From: DATARR01 sp044868005
GTDB lineage: Bacteria > Acidobacteriota > Thermoanaerobaculia > Multivoradales > UBA5704
NCBI GenBank assembly: GCA_044868005.1
Contig: JBIOVX010000237.1
Location: 5,782 to 69,781, forward strand
Length of the DNA stretch: 64,000 nt
Reading direction: 5' to 3'
Shown here: positions 41,174-49,185 of the stretch, piece by piece
Numbering within the stretch: the first letter of the stretch is position 1
How the letters are laid out: each line of letters opens with the position of its first letter
The notes under the pieces: model-generated
What the model was told of the DNA's origin: nothing
Seen by the model: the letters and a program-made list of their open reading frames with translations, nothing else
Database searches by the model: none
Translations under genes and position numbers: made by a program

Positions 41174-43195
41174 ATGAGGATTCCCCTACAGATGATCGAA
41201 ATGGAGACAGACCTAAGGCTGCAGGAAGAAAAGCTCACGGATCGGGTCAAACGGGCGATCCTGGGCGCCCCGCGCGACGTCGCCGACACCTCCCACCTGC
41301 ACAAGATGTCGCTCATCGCCTTCTTGGCCTGGGTGGGCCTGGGCGCGGACGGCCTCTCCTCTTCGGCCTACGGTCCGGAAGAAGCGTTCCTGGCGCTCGG
41401 CGAGCAGACCTACCTCGCCGTGGGTCTCGCCATCGCCACGGCGCTGACCGTCTTCATCATCTCCACGTCCTATACGCGCATCATCGAGCAATTCCCCACC
41501 GGCGGCGGCGGCTACGTGGTGGCCTCGCACCTGCTCGGACCGCGGATCGGCGTCGTCTCCGGCTGCGCGCTGGTGGTGGACTACGTGCTCACCATCACCG
41601 TCTCCATCGCCGGCAGCGGCAACGCCATCTTCAGCTTCCTGCCTCCGCACGCGGCGGTCTGGAAGCTGCCGGCCGAGTTCGCGGCCATCGCCCTGCTGAT
41701 CACGCTCAATTTGCGCGGCGTCAAGGAGTCGGTGCAAGCGTTGCTGCCGGTCTTCCTGGTCTTTCTCGGCACTCACGCGCTGCTCATCGGCTGGGCGGTG
41801 CTCAGCCATGCGAACGACGTTCCGGAGGTCTCGCACCGGCTGCACCAGGGCTTCTCCTCGGGGCTCACGACGCTGGGCCTGGGAGGCATGGCGCTGCTGC
41901 TGATACGCGCCTACGCCCTCGGCGGCGGCACCTACACGGGCATCGAGGCGGTGTCGAACGGCTTGCAGATCATGCGCGAGCCGCGGGTCGCCACCGGCAA
42001 GCGCACGATGGCCTACATGGCGCTCTCCCTGGCGCTGACGGCGGGAGGCATCCTGATCGGCTACCTGTTGCTCAACGTACAGCACGTGCCGGGCAAGACC
42101 ATGAACGCCGTGCTCTCCGAGCGGGTCTTCGGGAGCTGGCAGCTCGCCGGGATGCCCGCGGGCTACTGGCTGGTGCTGACGACTCTGATCTCCGAAGGGC
42201 TGCTGCTGGTGGTGGCGGCGCAGGCGGGGTTCATCGACGGTCCGCGGGTGATGGCGAACATGGCGGTGGATTCCTACCTGCCGCACCGCTTCGCCGCCCT
42301 CTCCGAGCAGCTCACCATGCAGAACGGCGTGGTGCTGATGGGGCTCGCGGCGCTGGCCATGCTCGCCTATACCCGCGGCAACATCCAGATCCTCATCTAC
42401 ATGTATTCCATCAACGTGTTTCTCACCTTCTCGCTGTCACAGCTCGCCATGACCCGCTTCTGGAAGCGCCACCGCGCGGCCCCGGACCGCAAGCGGAACC
42501 TGGGCGTGCACCTCGTGGCGCTGGTGCTGTGCGCGTCCATCCTGGTGATCACGGTGATCGAGCGCTTCACCCACGGCGGCTGGGTCACCGTCCTGCTGAC
42601 GTCGCTCTTCGTGCTGGTCTGCTACGCCATCCACCGCCACTACCGCAAATCCGCCGAGGGCCTGCGGCAGCTCGACGACATCCTCGCCACGCTGCCGCAG
42701 ACCGGCGAGACGAGCCCCAAGAGCCTGGATCCCAAGGCGCCCACGGCGGTCCTGCTGGTGAGCTCCTACAGCGGCTTCGGCATCCACACGCTGTTGTCGA
42801 TCCTGCGCTTCTTCCCGGGCCTCTACAAGCAGTTCATTTTCGTCTCGGTGGCCGTGGTGGACTCCGGCTCGTTCAAAGGCAAGGAGGAGATCGAGGACCT
42901 GCAGCGGAGCACGGAAGCCGATCTCGCCAGGTACGTCGAGGTGGCGCGCCGCATGGGCTTCGCCGCGGACGCCGTCTGGAGCGTGGGCATCGAAGTCGTC
43001 GCGGAGGCCGCGGCCCTCTGCCAGCAGATCGCCAAGCTCCACCCGCGCGCGACGTTCTTCACCGGCAAGCTGGTCTTCCAGCGCGAGCGGTTCTTCTACG
43101 GCCTGCTGCACAACGAGACGTCGAAGATCATCCAGCGCCGCCTGCAATGGGTGGGCGTGCCGATGGTGGTGCTGCCGATCCGGGCGAAGGTTTAA
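41174..43195 (+). CDS. KimA/KUP-like APC-superfamily transporter (probable potassium importer)
   Basis: 673 residues: about 12 membrane helices (about 45-480) and a C-terminal cytoplasmic alpha/beta domain (about 500-670) of universal-stress-protein-like build. 'GADGLSSSAYGPEE' in the first helix is the hallmark of the KimA/KUP potassium-transporter branch of the APC superfamily, rather than true amino-acid permeases. KimA proteins import potassium with protons and can be shut by cyclic di-AMP binding to the C-terminal domain. The surroundings support a potassium role: kdp fragments upstream, a KdpE/KdpD-like pair convergent downstream (the two 3' ends overlap by three bases) and a direct-repeat operator in front. 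Starts at 41192 or 41201 are possible; no strong ribosome site. Confidence 0.75.
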   Translation: MRIPLQMIEMETDLRLQEEKLTDRVKRAILGAPRDVADTSHLHKMSLIAFLAWVGLGADGLSSSAYGPEEAFLALGEQTYLAVGLAIATALTVFIISTSYTRIIEQFPTGGGGYVVASHLLGPRIGVVSGCALVVDYVLTITVSIAGSGNAIFSFLPPHAAVWKLPAEFAAIALLITLNLRGVKESVQALLPVFLVFLGTHALLIGWAVLSHANDVPEVSHRLHQGFSSGLTTLGLGGMALLLIRAYALGGGTYTGIEAVSNGLQIMREPRVATGKRTMAYMALSLALTAGGILIGYLLLNVQHVPGKTMNAVLSERVFGSWQLAGMPAGYWLVLTTLISEGLLLVVAAQAGFIDGPRVMANMAVDSYLPHRFAALSEQLTMQNGVVLMGLAALAMLAYTRGNIQILIYMYSINVFLTFSLSQLAMTRFWKRHRAAPDRKRNLGVHLVALVLCASILVITVIERFTHGGWVTVLLTSLFVLVCYAIHRHYRKSAEGLRQLDDILATLPQTGETSPKSLDPKAPTAVLLVSSYSGFGIHTLLSILRFFPGLYKQFIFVSVAVVDSGSFKGKEEIEDLQRSTEADLARYVEVARRMGFAADAVWSVGIEVVAEAAALCQQIAKLHPRATFFTGKLVFQRERFFYGLLHNETSKIIQRRLQWVGVPMVVLPIRAKV

Positions 43196-43890
43196 TCTTC
43201 CAACTCCGCCAGAAACCGATACCCCACCCAAGGCTCGGTGCCGATATACCGCGGGTTCGCCGGATCGGGCTCCAGCTTGCGGCGCAGCGAGCCGACGTGC
43301 ACGCGGACGGTGTCGTTGGTGGTGGCGGGCGCTCCCTTCCAGACCGTGTCGATGATCTGGCGCAGGGTCACCGGCCGGCCGGCCTGGCTCGCCAGCAGCT
43401 CGAGGATGGCGAGCTCGGTCGGCGTCAGGTGGATCTCCTGGCCGTCGCGGATCACGGTGCGGCGGCCGCGGTCGATGTCGAGGCCGGGAAAGCGGAGCAC
43501 CTCGGGCGCCGTTCCGGCGCCGCTGCGCCGGAGCTGCGTCCGCACGCGGGCGAGCAGTTCGCGGAGGGAAAAGGGCTTGGTCACGTAGTCGTCCGCGCCG
43601 AGATCGAGGGCGCGCACCTTGTCCTCCTCCTCGCCGCGCACGGAGAGGACGAGCACCGGCGTCGCGTCCACCCGGCGCACGGCGGCGAGGAGCGCGAAGC
43701 CGTCCGCCCGCGGCATGGCGAGATCGGTGATCACCAGGTCCGGCCGCCGCTCCTCGAAGAGGGCCTTGCCTTCGATGCCGTCCGCAGCCGAGATCGCGTC
43801 GTAGCCGGCGAGGGCCAGTTCGCGGCTCAGCGCCTGGCGGATGGACGGATCGTCGTCGACGACCAGGATCAGCGGAGTGCCTCGGCTCAC
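43192..43890 (-). CDS. kdpE: KdpE-type response regulator
   Basis: 232 residues. Receiver domain with phospho-Asp in 'LVITDLAMPRADG' and 'VLSVRGEEEDKVRALDLGAD' then 'DYVTKPF', a run typical of KdpE. Winged-helix C-terminal domain with 'HLTPTELAILELLA', 'RVHVGSLRRKLEPDP' and 'TEPWVGYRF'. In other bacteria KdpE activates potassium uptake genes when potassium is low. The GTG start overlaps the kinase stop by four bases (GTGA). Confidence 0.87.
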   Translation of the reverse strand: MSRGTPLILVVDDDPSIRQALSRELALAGYDAISAADGIEGKALFEERRPDLVITDLAMPRADGFALLAAVRRVDATPVLVLSVRGEEEDKVRALDLGADDYVTKPFSLRELLARVRTQLRRSGAGTAPEVLRFPGLDIDRGRRTVIRDGQEIHLTPTELAILELLASQAGRPVTLRQIIDTVWKGAPATTNDTVRVHVGSLRRKLEPDPANPRYIGTEPWVGYRFLAELED

Positions 43891-45026
43891 GCGGTTACCT
43901 CTTCCCGCTCCGGCGCGGCGGGCAGCTCCAGACGCGCGATGGTGCCGCCGTCCGGATGGTCGAGCAGCGCCAGCGAGCCGCCGTTGGCTTCGGCGAAGCT
44001 GGCGGCGATGCGCAGGCCCAGGCCGCCCGAGACGCTGTCGCCCGTTCCACGCTCGGCGGGCCGCAGGTCGCGCGGACTTTCGAGCATACGGCGGATCGCG
44101 GACGGCACGCCCGGACCGCGGTCCCGCACCTCGAGGCGGACTCGCCCCGGCGCCTTGGGATCGGCGGCGGCGGCGAGCTCCAGCGGCTGATCCGCGGGCG
44201 TGAAGCGCGCCGCGTTCTCCAGCAGGTTGACGACGATCTCCAGCGCCAGCGAAGGATCCGCCCAGGCGTCGGGGCAGTGCGGCTCCACCTGCACCTTGAC
44301 CGGCCGGCCGGCGAGGATCAGCGACAGTGCTTCCTGCGCGGCGCGGAACAGCGCCGACGGCGGAACTTCCTCGGGATGTGGCCGCGCGAGCCCGGCTTCC
44401 AGGCGGGCCAGGGCGAGAAGGTTGTCGATCCGCCGCGCCAGGCGGGCATGCTCCAGCGACAGCACCCGCACGCTGGCGAGGGCCTCCGGCCGGTCTCCGA
44501 GCTGCCAGTCGAGACTTTCGATCTCCAGGCGCATGGCCGTCAGCGGCGTGCGCAGATCGTGCGAGACGGCCCGCAGCAGCGAGGTCTTGAGCGCGTCGCT
44601 CTCGCGCACGGCCGCGAGGTGCGCCGCTTCGTTGACGAGGCGCGCGCGTTCCTCGTAGAGGGCCTCCACCTCGCGCTGCCGCCGCTGCGCCTCCTCGGCC
44701 CTGCGGCGCGCGGTGGTCACCAGGCGGCTGGCGAACGTGGAGGCGACGAGGAAGGAGAACAGCGCGACCCAGTTGGCGGGCTCGGCGATCGCCAGCGTGC
44801 CGTGGGGCGGAAAAAAGTAGTAGTTGAAGCACAGCGCCGCCGCCACCGAGGCGACGGCCCCCACGGCCCAGCCTCCCCACGCAGCGAGCGCCAGGACGGC
44901 CAGCAGATAGAGAAACCCCGCCGTCGTGGCGTTCGCGCCGCTGGCCTTACCGACCAGGGTGACCAGGGTGACGGCGAACGGCAAGGCGATCCAGGGGAGG
45001 GCGCGCTGGCGGCGGTTCGAGGCCAT
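43887..45026 (-). CDS. kdpD: KdpD-like sensor histidine kinase, short form
   Basis: 379 residues. A four-helix DUF4118 membrane region (about 10-100, with 'FNYYFFPPHGTLAI', a KdpD hallmark), then a coiled linker, HisKA with 'SHDLRTPLTA' and HATPase with 'LLENAARF', 'DRGPGVP' and 'GLGLRIAASF'. The N-terminal KdpD and Usp domains and the GAF domain of classical KdpD (about 900 residues) are absent, so this is the C-terminal half only. The kdpD GAF fragment at 40635 therefore came from a different, full-length gene. It is probably the sensor for KdpE. Start at 45026; TAGACT lies ten bases before the ATG. Confidence 0.85.
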   Translation of the reverse strand: MASNRRQRALPWIALPFAVTLVTLVGKASGANATTAGFLYLLAVLALAAWGGWAVGAVASVAAALCFNYYFFPPHGTLAIAEPANWVALFSFLVASTFASRLVTTARRRAEEAQRRQREVEALYEERARLVNEAAHLAAVRESDALKTSLLRAVSHDLRTPLTAMRLEIESLDWQLGDRPEALASVRVLSLEHARLARRIDNLLALARLEAGLARPHPEEVPPSALFRAAQEALSLILAGRPVKVQVEPHCPDAWADPSLALEIVVNLLENAARFTPADQPLELAAAADPKAPGRVRLEVRDRGPGVPSAIRRMLESPRDLRPAERGTGDSVSGGLGLRIAASFAEANGGSLALLDHPDGGTIARLELPAAPEREEVTA

Positions 45027-45056
45027 GATTCGCAGCAGTCTACTCCCGACTTTCGG

Positions 45057-45065
45057 TGATACCCT
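45057..45065 (+). promoter_or_regulatory. TGATACCCT -10-like box
   Basis: TGATACCCT ends 12 bases before the ATG of the decarboxylase alpha gene; no Shine-Dalgarno in between. Confidence 0.5.
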
Positions 45066-45077
45066 CTTGCCGCAGCC

Positions 45078-45590
45078 ATGCCCGTCTCGGCGACCAATTC
45101 GCAGATCGTCTACGACACCCTGAAGGCCTGCGGGATCCGGCTGCTCTCCGTGCTGCCCGAGACGTGGCTCGTCCATCTGGTGGGTCTGGCCGAGGAGGAT
45201 CCCGAGATGGTCCTCGTGCGGCTCGCCAAGGAAGAGGAGGGCGTGGGTATCTCGGCCGGGGCGCATCTTTCCGGCGTCAAGTCGGCCATGCTGATGCAGA
45301 ACCACGGCCTGCTGGCGAGCATCAACGGCATCGTCTCGCTCGCCCAGCTCTACCGCATTCCGCTCCTCATGCTGGTGAGCCACCGCGGCGGCTTCGGCGA
45401 GGAGCATCCCTGGCAGACCGAGGGCGGCGGCGTCACCGAGCACGTGCTCGACGCGCTGCGCATCCCGTATCTCATGCTGGACGCTCCGGGGCACGTGGCC
45501 GAGCGCATGCGCCAGGCCCAGGTGCTGGCCGAGGCGAGCCTGCGGCCCGTGGCGCTGCTGCTCTGCCGCAGCCTGATGTGGGAGGAGTGA
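45078..45590 (+). CDS. TPP-dependent decarboxylase alpha subunit (sulfo/phosphonopyruvate decarboxylase-like)
   Basis: 170 residues forming the N-terminal (Pyr) half of a thiamine-diphosphate enzyme. The conserved Glu that activates TPP can be read in 'RLAKEEEGVGISAGAHL'. Pattern and length match the small subunit of sulfopyruvate decarboxylase (ComD) and phosphonopyruvate decarboxylase. The beta subunit overlaps by one base. Substrate is uncertain: neither a PEP mutase (phosphonopyruvate) nor ComA/B/C (sulfopyruvate) gene is in the window. Confidence 0.85.
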   Translation: MPVSATNSQIVYDTLKACGIRLLSVLPETWLVHLVGLAEEDPEMVLVRLAKEEEGVGISAGAHLSGVKSAMLMQNHGLLASINGIVSLAQLYRIPLLMLVSHRGGFGEEHPWQTEGGGVTEHVLDALRIPYLMLDAPGHVAERMRQAQVLAEASLRPVALLLCRSLMWEE

Positions 45591-46171
45591 TGCTTCGCGT
45601 CGACGCCATGAAGGCCATCTATCCGGAGCTCTCCTGCTGCGTGGTGGTGACCAACATGGGAGCCGCTCCGGCCGAGCTGTTCTCGCTGGGTCACCAGCCG
45701 GGCTTCTTCTACCTCTGGCACTCCATGGGCCTCGCGTCTTCGGTGGGGCTGGGCATCGCCCTCAGCCGGCCGGAGCTGCAGGTGATCGTGATCGACGGCG
45801 ACGGCTCGCTGCTGATGAACCTGGGGAGCCTCACCACGCTCGCCCGCCACAAGCCCGCGAACCTCATCCACGTCGTCTTCGACAACGAGGTCCTGCTCTC
45901 CGTGGGCCGCAGCTTCACCACCGCCACGGCCACGGGCAGCGATCTCGCCGCCATGGCCGCCGGCGCCGGCATTTCACGTACGGGCACCTATCGCACGGAA
46001 GAGGAGCTCCGCCGCGGCTTCCTCGAAGCTCTCGCCGCGCGCGAGTTGGCGCTGCTGGTGGCCAAGGTGGAGCCCCAGGGGCCGGCGAGCTATTTCATCG
46101 ACCTGCACTTCCTCGAGAGCCGCTTCCAGTTTCAACGCCACTTGCGCAGCCTCGCCGCGGCGCAAGGATAA
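45590..46171 (+). CDS. TPP-dependent decarboxylase beta subunit
   Basis: 193 residues, the C-terminal (PP) half. The TPP/magnesium motif runs from 'GDGSLLMNLGSL' to 'VVFDNEV', the classic GDG-x(about 25)-DN. ATG shares one base with the alpha subunit's TGA, so the two are made in equal amounts. Together they should decarboxylate a 2-oxo acid. The cyclase-family hydrolase follows 12 bases later. Confidence 0.9.
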   Translation: MLRVDAMKAIYPELSCCVVVTNMGAAPAELFSLGHQPGFFYLWHSMGLASSVGLGIALSRPELQVIVIDGDGSLLMNLGSLTTLARHKPANLIHVVFDNEVLLSVGRSFTTATATGSDLAAMAAGAGISRTGTYRTEEELRRGFLEALAARELALLVAKVEPQGPASYFIDLHFLESRFQFQRHLRSLAAAQG

Positions 46172-46183
46172 GGAGACCACCCG

Positions 46184-46960
46184 ATGAGCATCCTCCAGCA
46201 GCTCGTCGCCGAACTCGACGCCGGACGCGTCAAGGTCGTCGATCTCACCCAGCCGCTCGGTCCGGACACGCCGGTGATCGGCCTGCCGCCGATCTTCGCA
46301 TCCTCGCCCGGCGTGACGATGGAGGTGATCTCCCGCTACGACGACAAGGGTCCGGCCTGGTACTGGAACACCCTCCATCTCGGCGAGCACACGGGCACGC
46401 ACTTCGACGCGCCCATTCACTGGATCACCGGCAAGGACCTGCCGGACAACGCCTGCGACACCATCCCGGCCCACCGCTTCATCGGTCCCGCCTGCGTGAT
46501 CGACGTCACCGCCGACGTCGAAGCGAACGCGGACTTCCTCCTCACCCGCGAGCGCATCCTCGCCTGGGAGCAGAAGCACAGCCGCATCCCTCGCGGCGCG
46601 TGGGTGCTGCTGCGCACCGGCTGGAGCCGGCGCACCGATCCAAAAGAATTCCTCAACGTCGGCGCCGACGGTCCGCACAGCCCGGGGTTTCACAAGGATG
46701 CAACGATTTTTCTCGCCGAGGAGCGGGACATCCTCGGCGTCGGCGTCGAGACCGTAGGCACGGACGCCGGACAAGCCGGCGGCTTCGATCCACCCTTTCC
46801 CAATCACACCCTGATGCACGGAGCCGGCAAGTTCGGCCTCGCCAGTCTGCGCAATCTCGACCAGCTCCCGGCGACGGGAGCCGTCGTCATCGCCGCGCCG
46901 CTGAAGATCGTCAACGGCAGCGGCAGTCCGCTGCGGGTGTTGGCGCTGGTGGGGGAGTAA
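46184..46960 (+). CDS. Cyclase-family hydrolase (kynurenine formamidase/isatin hydrolase-like)
   Basis: 258 residues of the PF04199 cyclase superfamily. The metal-binding signature reads 'HTGTHFDAPIHW', with further ligands in 'NHTLMHG'. The family opens amide or lactam bonds, as in N-formylkynurenine or isatin. AAGGAG precedes the ATG. Following directly after the decarboxylase pair, it probably serves the same catabolic or biosynthetic route, supplying or using an oxo acid. A copy of its 3' 63 bases appears at 47908, after the toxin-antitoxin pair. Confidence 0.88.
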   Translation: MSILQQLVAELDAGRVKVVDLTQPLGPDTPVIGLPPIFASSPGVTMEVISRYDDKGPAWYWNTLHLGEHTGTHFDAPIHWITGKDLPDNACDTIPAHRFIGPACVIDVTADVEANADFLLTRERILAWEQKHSRIPRGAWVLLRTGWSRRTDPKEFLNVGADGPHSPGFHKDATIFLAEERDILGVGVETVGTDAGQAGGFDPPFPNHTLMHGAGKFGLASLRNLDQLPATGAVVIAAPLKIVNGSGSPLRVLALVGE

Positions 46961-47004
46961 ATCCGGCCGGCGACGCTTGCTAAAGAAGTGACCTCCGCGA
47001 TCGG

Positions 47005-47013
47005 TGATACCCT
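47005..47013 (+). promoter_or_regulatory. TGATACCCT -10-like box, mntA
   Basis: TGATACCCT ends nine bases before the mntA ATG; no Shine-Dalgarno in between. Confidence 0.5.
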
Positions 47014-47022
47014 GTCGTAGCC

Positions 47023-47433
47023 ATGGAAAGCGTCACGGACCGCCAACTCTCCAGCCTCGATATAGCGCGCAAGCTTCACGTAGTCGCGGCGGGTGATCCC
47101 CGTATCCTGGCGCTATATTTGTTCGGCTCGCGGAGCCGTGGCGACGAAACAGACTATTCCGATGTCGATGTTGGCATTCTCTTTCGGCAAGCGCAGACTC
47201 TGCAGGATGTCCTGGTCCTTGAGGACGAACTCGAACGGCGGCTCGGAGTAGCTGTCGATCTGGTAGATGCAGGGCGGGCAAACGCGTTTTTGGCTCTCGA
47301 CATCATCCGCGGCGAACGCGTCTTTTGCTCCGATGAAGATCGTTGCGATGAATTCGAGCTTTACGTGATGCGCCGTGCGGGTGATCTCGCGCCGTTCGAG
47401 AGGGAACGCCGGCGGCTCTTGCTTCAGCCATGA
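47023..47433 (+). CDS. mntA: MntA-type nucleotidyltransferase antitoxin
   Basis: 136 residues. The minimal nucleotidyltransferase signature GS-x10-DxD is exact: 'GSRSRGDETDYSDVD'. In characterised pairs MntA neutralises HepT by attaching AMP to the Tyr of its active site. TGA overlaps the hepT ATG by four bases. Confidence 0.93.
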   Translation: MESVTDRQLSSLDIARKLHVVAAGDPRILALYLFGSRSRGDETDYSDVDVGILFRQAQTLQDVLVLEDELERRLGVAVDLVDAGRANAFLALDIIRGERVFCSDEDRCDEFELYVMRRAGDLAPFERERRRLLLQP

Positions 47434-47888
47434 CGCCCAGCAAGATTCGACTCAAAACGGTGACGGCCAAGGCGGAAGCCATCCGTTCGATGATGGCCGG
47501 GATCGAGACACTCCCGCTGACCTCTGAGGCCGCATTCTCGGCGGATGCGCGCATGGTTGCGGCCGGCGAATCGTTCCTGCGGCGATCTCTGGAAGCTCTA
47601 CTTGACCTGGGACGCCATGTGCTCGCGAAAGGCTTCGGTAAGGTGATCCCGGACTACGCCGCAGTGGCAGACGAGCTGGGGACACAGGGGCTTCTCTCGC
47701 CGGAGAGCGTGGCCAAACTACGGCTGATGGCACGCTACCGCAACCGGATGGTGCACTTCTACGACGAGGTCACCGCGCCGGAGCTCTATTCGATCCTGAC
47801 CGAGAAGCGCAGAGACCTGGAAGAGATCCTCACCGCCCTCCAAAGCTGGCTGGCTGCTCATCCCGAGCTATGCGACGAGGAGCTGTGA
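47430..47888 (+). CDS. hepT: HepT-like ribonuclease toxin
   Basis: 152-residue helical HEPN-family protein. The nuclease motif R-x4-H-x-Y reads 'RNRMVHFY'; the Tyr is the expected AMPylation target. A ready-made ribonuclease held in check by MntA. The pair may serve as a stress or antiphage module. It lies between the intact cyclase-family gene and a loose copy of that gene's end. Confidence 0.93.
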   Translation: MTPSKIRLKTVTAKAEAIRSMMAGIETLPLTSEAAFSADARMVAAGESFLRRSLEALLDLGRHVLAKGFGKVIPDYAAVADELGTQGLLSPESVAKLRLMARYRNRMVHFYDEVTAPELYSILTEKRRDLEEILTALQSWLAAHPELCDEEL

Positions 47889-47907
47889 GGAGCTACAGCA
47901 CATAAAG

Positions 47908-47970
47908 CACGGCGCCGGCAAGTTCGGCCTCGCCGGCCTGCGCAATCTCGATCAGCTCCCGCCGACGGGG
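47908..47970 (+). pseudogene. Duplicated 3' fragment of the cyclase-family gene
   Basis: 63 bases match 46817-46879 at 57 positions and encode 'HGAGKFGLAGLRNLDQLP'; the differences are mostly third-base or conservative. The frame then diverges and stops soon after. No upstream part of the gene is present. The remnant marks the right edge of a segment carrying mntA-hepT. Confidence 0.85.
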
Positions 47971-48033
47971 TGCGAGGAGAACCTGGCGGACTGGCTCGGC
48001 TATGGGCGCGTTTGAGTCCGGCAGGCCACGCGC

Positions 48034-48342
48034 TCACCAGCAAGGCTGACAGAAGCAAAAGTAACCGCAGGGATTCTGCGGATCACATTGGTAGGAATAG
48101 ATACAGTAATCGCCGCCACAGCCGAAGGCGCACTCGAGGTAGCCGTCCCAGCAGGTGTCGCAACTCTTCTGCTGGGCGCCGAACAGCGGATCGAGTGGGA
48201 GACGCGGAGACATGGCCGGTGGCTCCGGCGCGGCCGGTCCGGTATCCAACGAGGGGGCGGCGGCCGGCGCCTGTGCCGCGAGCGTCCCCGGCAGAGCCAG
48301 GACACAGACCAATCCGACAAGAAGCACGATCTTCGTCTTCAT
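48034..48342 (-). CDS. Small secreted cysteine-rich protein
   Basis: 102 residues. Signal peptide ends near 'TLAAQAPA'; a Pro/Ala-rich linker follows. The last 43 residues hold ten Cys ('SCDTCWDGYLECAFGCGG' onward, ending 'CFCQPCW'), enough for five disulfides or a metal cluster. No family recognised. AAGGAGG immediately before the ATG is a strong ribosome site, which supports it as real and well translated. Could be a toxin, a metal binder or a surface peptide; nothing decides. Confidence 0.75.
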   Translation of the reverse strand: MKTKIVLLVGLVCVLALPGTLAAQAPAAAPSLDTGPAAPEPPAMSPRLPLDPLFGAQQKSCDTCWDGYLECAFGCGGDYCIYSYQCDPQNPCGYFCFCQPCW

Positions 48343-48429
48343 GGGATCCTCCTTAGAGGGTGACGATCCTGCGGGCGATGGCCCTCTATTTAAGAAGGTG
48401 CGCCGGATGCGGTTCGTGGCGCCCTGGCG

Positions 48430-49185
48430 TCATGCAGGACCGGCGCCTTCCGCCCGCTCGCGGATGGCGCGCAGCCACATGCGCCGGATCAGCGCGCTGC
48501 CGGGATAAATCACGCGCCAGTAGCGGGCGAAGATCCGTCGCGACTTAGCATCCGTCGCGTAGACCCGCGTCTCTGTGGTGACGCGGCAGGCGTTCGGACC
48601 GGCGTCTTCCAGGCGGAAATTCATCGCCGCCAGCGCGAAGCCGGGCTCATGCAGGCGCTTGAATCCTTCCGGCGTGGGGCGGTGCCGCGGACGCCATCCG
48701 CGCGGCGCGACCACCGCCGTGCCGATGACGATCTCGCGTCCGGGATCTTCCGCCAAGAGGAGGAAACCGGTGCGCGTCGCCACTTCCAGCAACGGCAGAC
48801 GCTCGGGCGCGTTCAGGATGCCCTCCGGACCGGGACGGCCGAAGCGCCGGATCGCGGTCAGCGTCCGAAACAGAAGGATTTCACCGGCGGTGACATTCTT
48901 GAGCGCATGGTAGGACTGATCGCAAGGCGCCGCCATGCGGGCCGCGTGGAATTCGTCGAACTGATAGACCGGCACGAACTCGTCGAGCCGCGTCCGGGGG
49001 GTGGCGATCCGCTTCTCCGGCGCCGGCAGAGCCATACCGGCGACGGTCACCAGGACGCCGATGACGAGGATCAAAGCGCCGCGAGCCCGGCTGCGGATCT
49101 TGAGAAATCTCAACGGCCAGAGGATCGATACGAAGCCCAGGAAGGCGAGGGCGAGGCCGGCATCGACGAGAAGGACGGGAATCAT
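48430..49185 (-). CDS. Membrane protein with SRPBCC-like domain
   Basis: 251 residues. Two N-terminal membrane helices (about 5-22 and 32-52, 'ILVIGVLVTVAGMAL'), then a soluble domain (about 75-240) of SRPBCC/START-like type ('SYHALKNVTAGEILLFRTLT', 'GFALAAMNFRLED', 'RRIFARYWRVIYPGSALIRR'). Unknown function; the fold often binds hydrophobic molecules. ATG overlaps the stop of the YdeI-family gene by four bases (ATGA), so they are co-translated. Confidence 0.7.
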   Translation of the reverse strand: MIPVLLVDAGLALAFLGFVSILWPLRFLKIRSRARGALILVIGVLVTVAGMALPAPEKRIATPRTRLDEFVPVYQFDEFHAARMAAPCDQSYHALKNVTAGEILLFRTLTAIRRFGRPGPEGILNAPERLPLLEVATRTGFLLLAEDPGREIVIGTAVVAPRGWRPRHRPTPEGFKRLHEPGFALAAMNFRLEDAGPNACRVTTETRVYATDAKSRRIFARYWRVIYPGSALIRRMWLRAIRERAEGAGPA

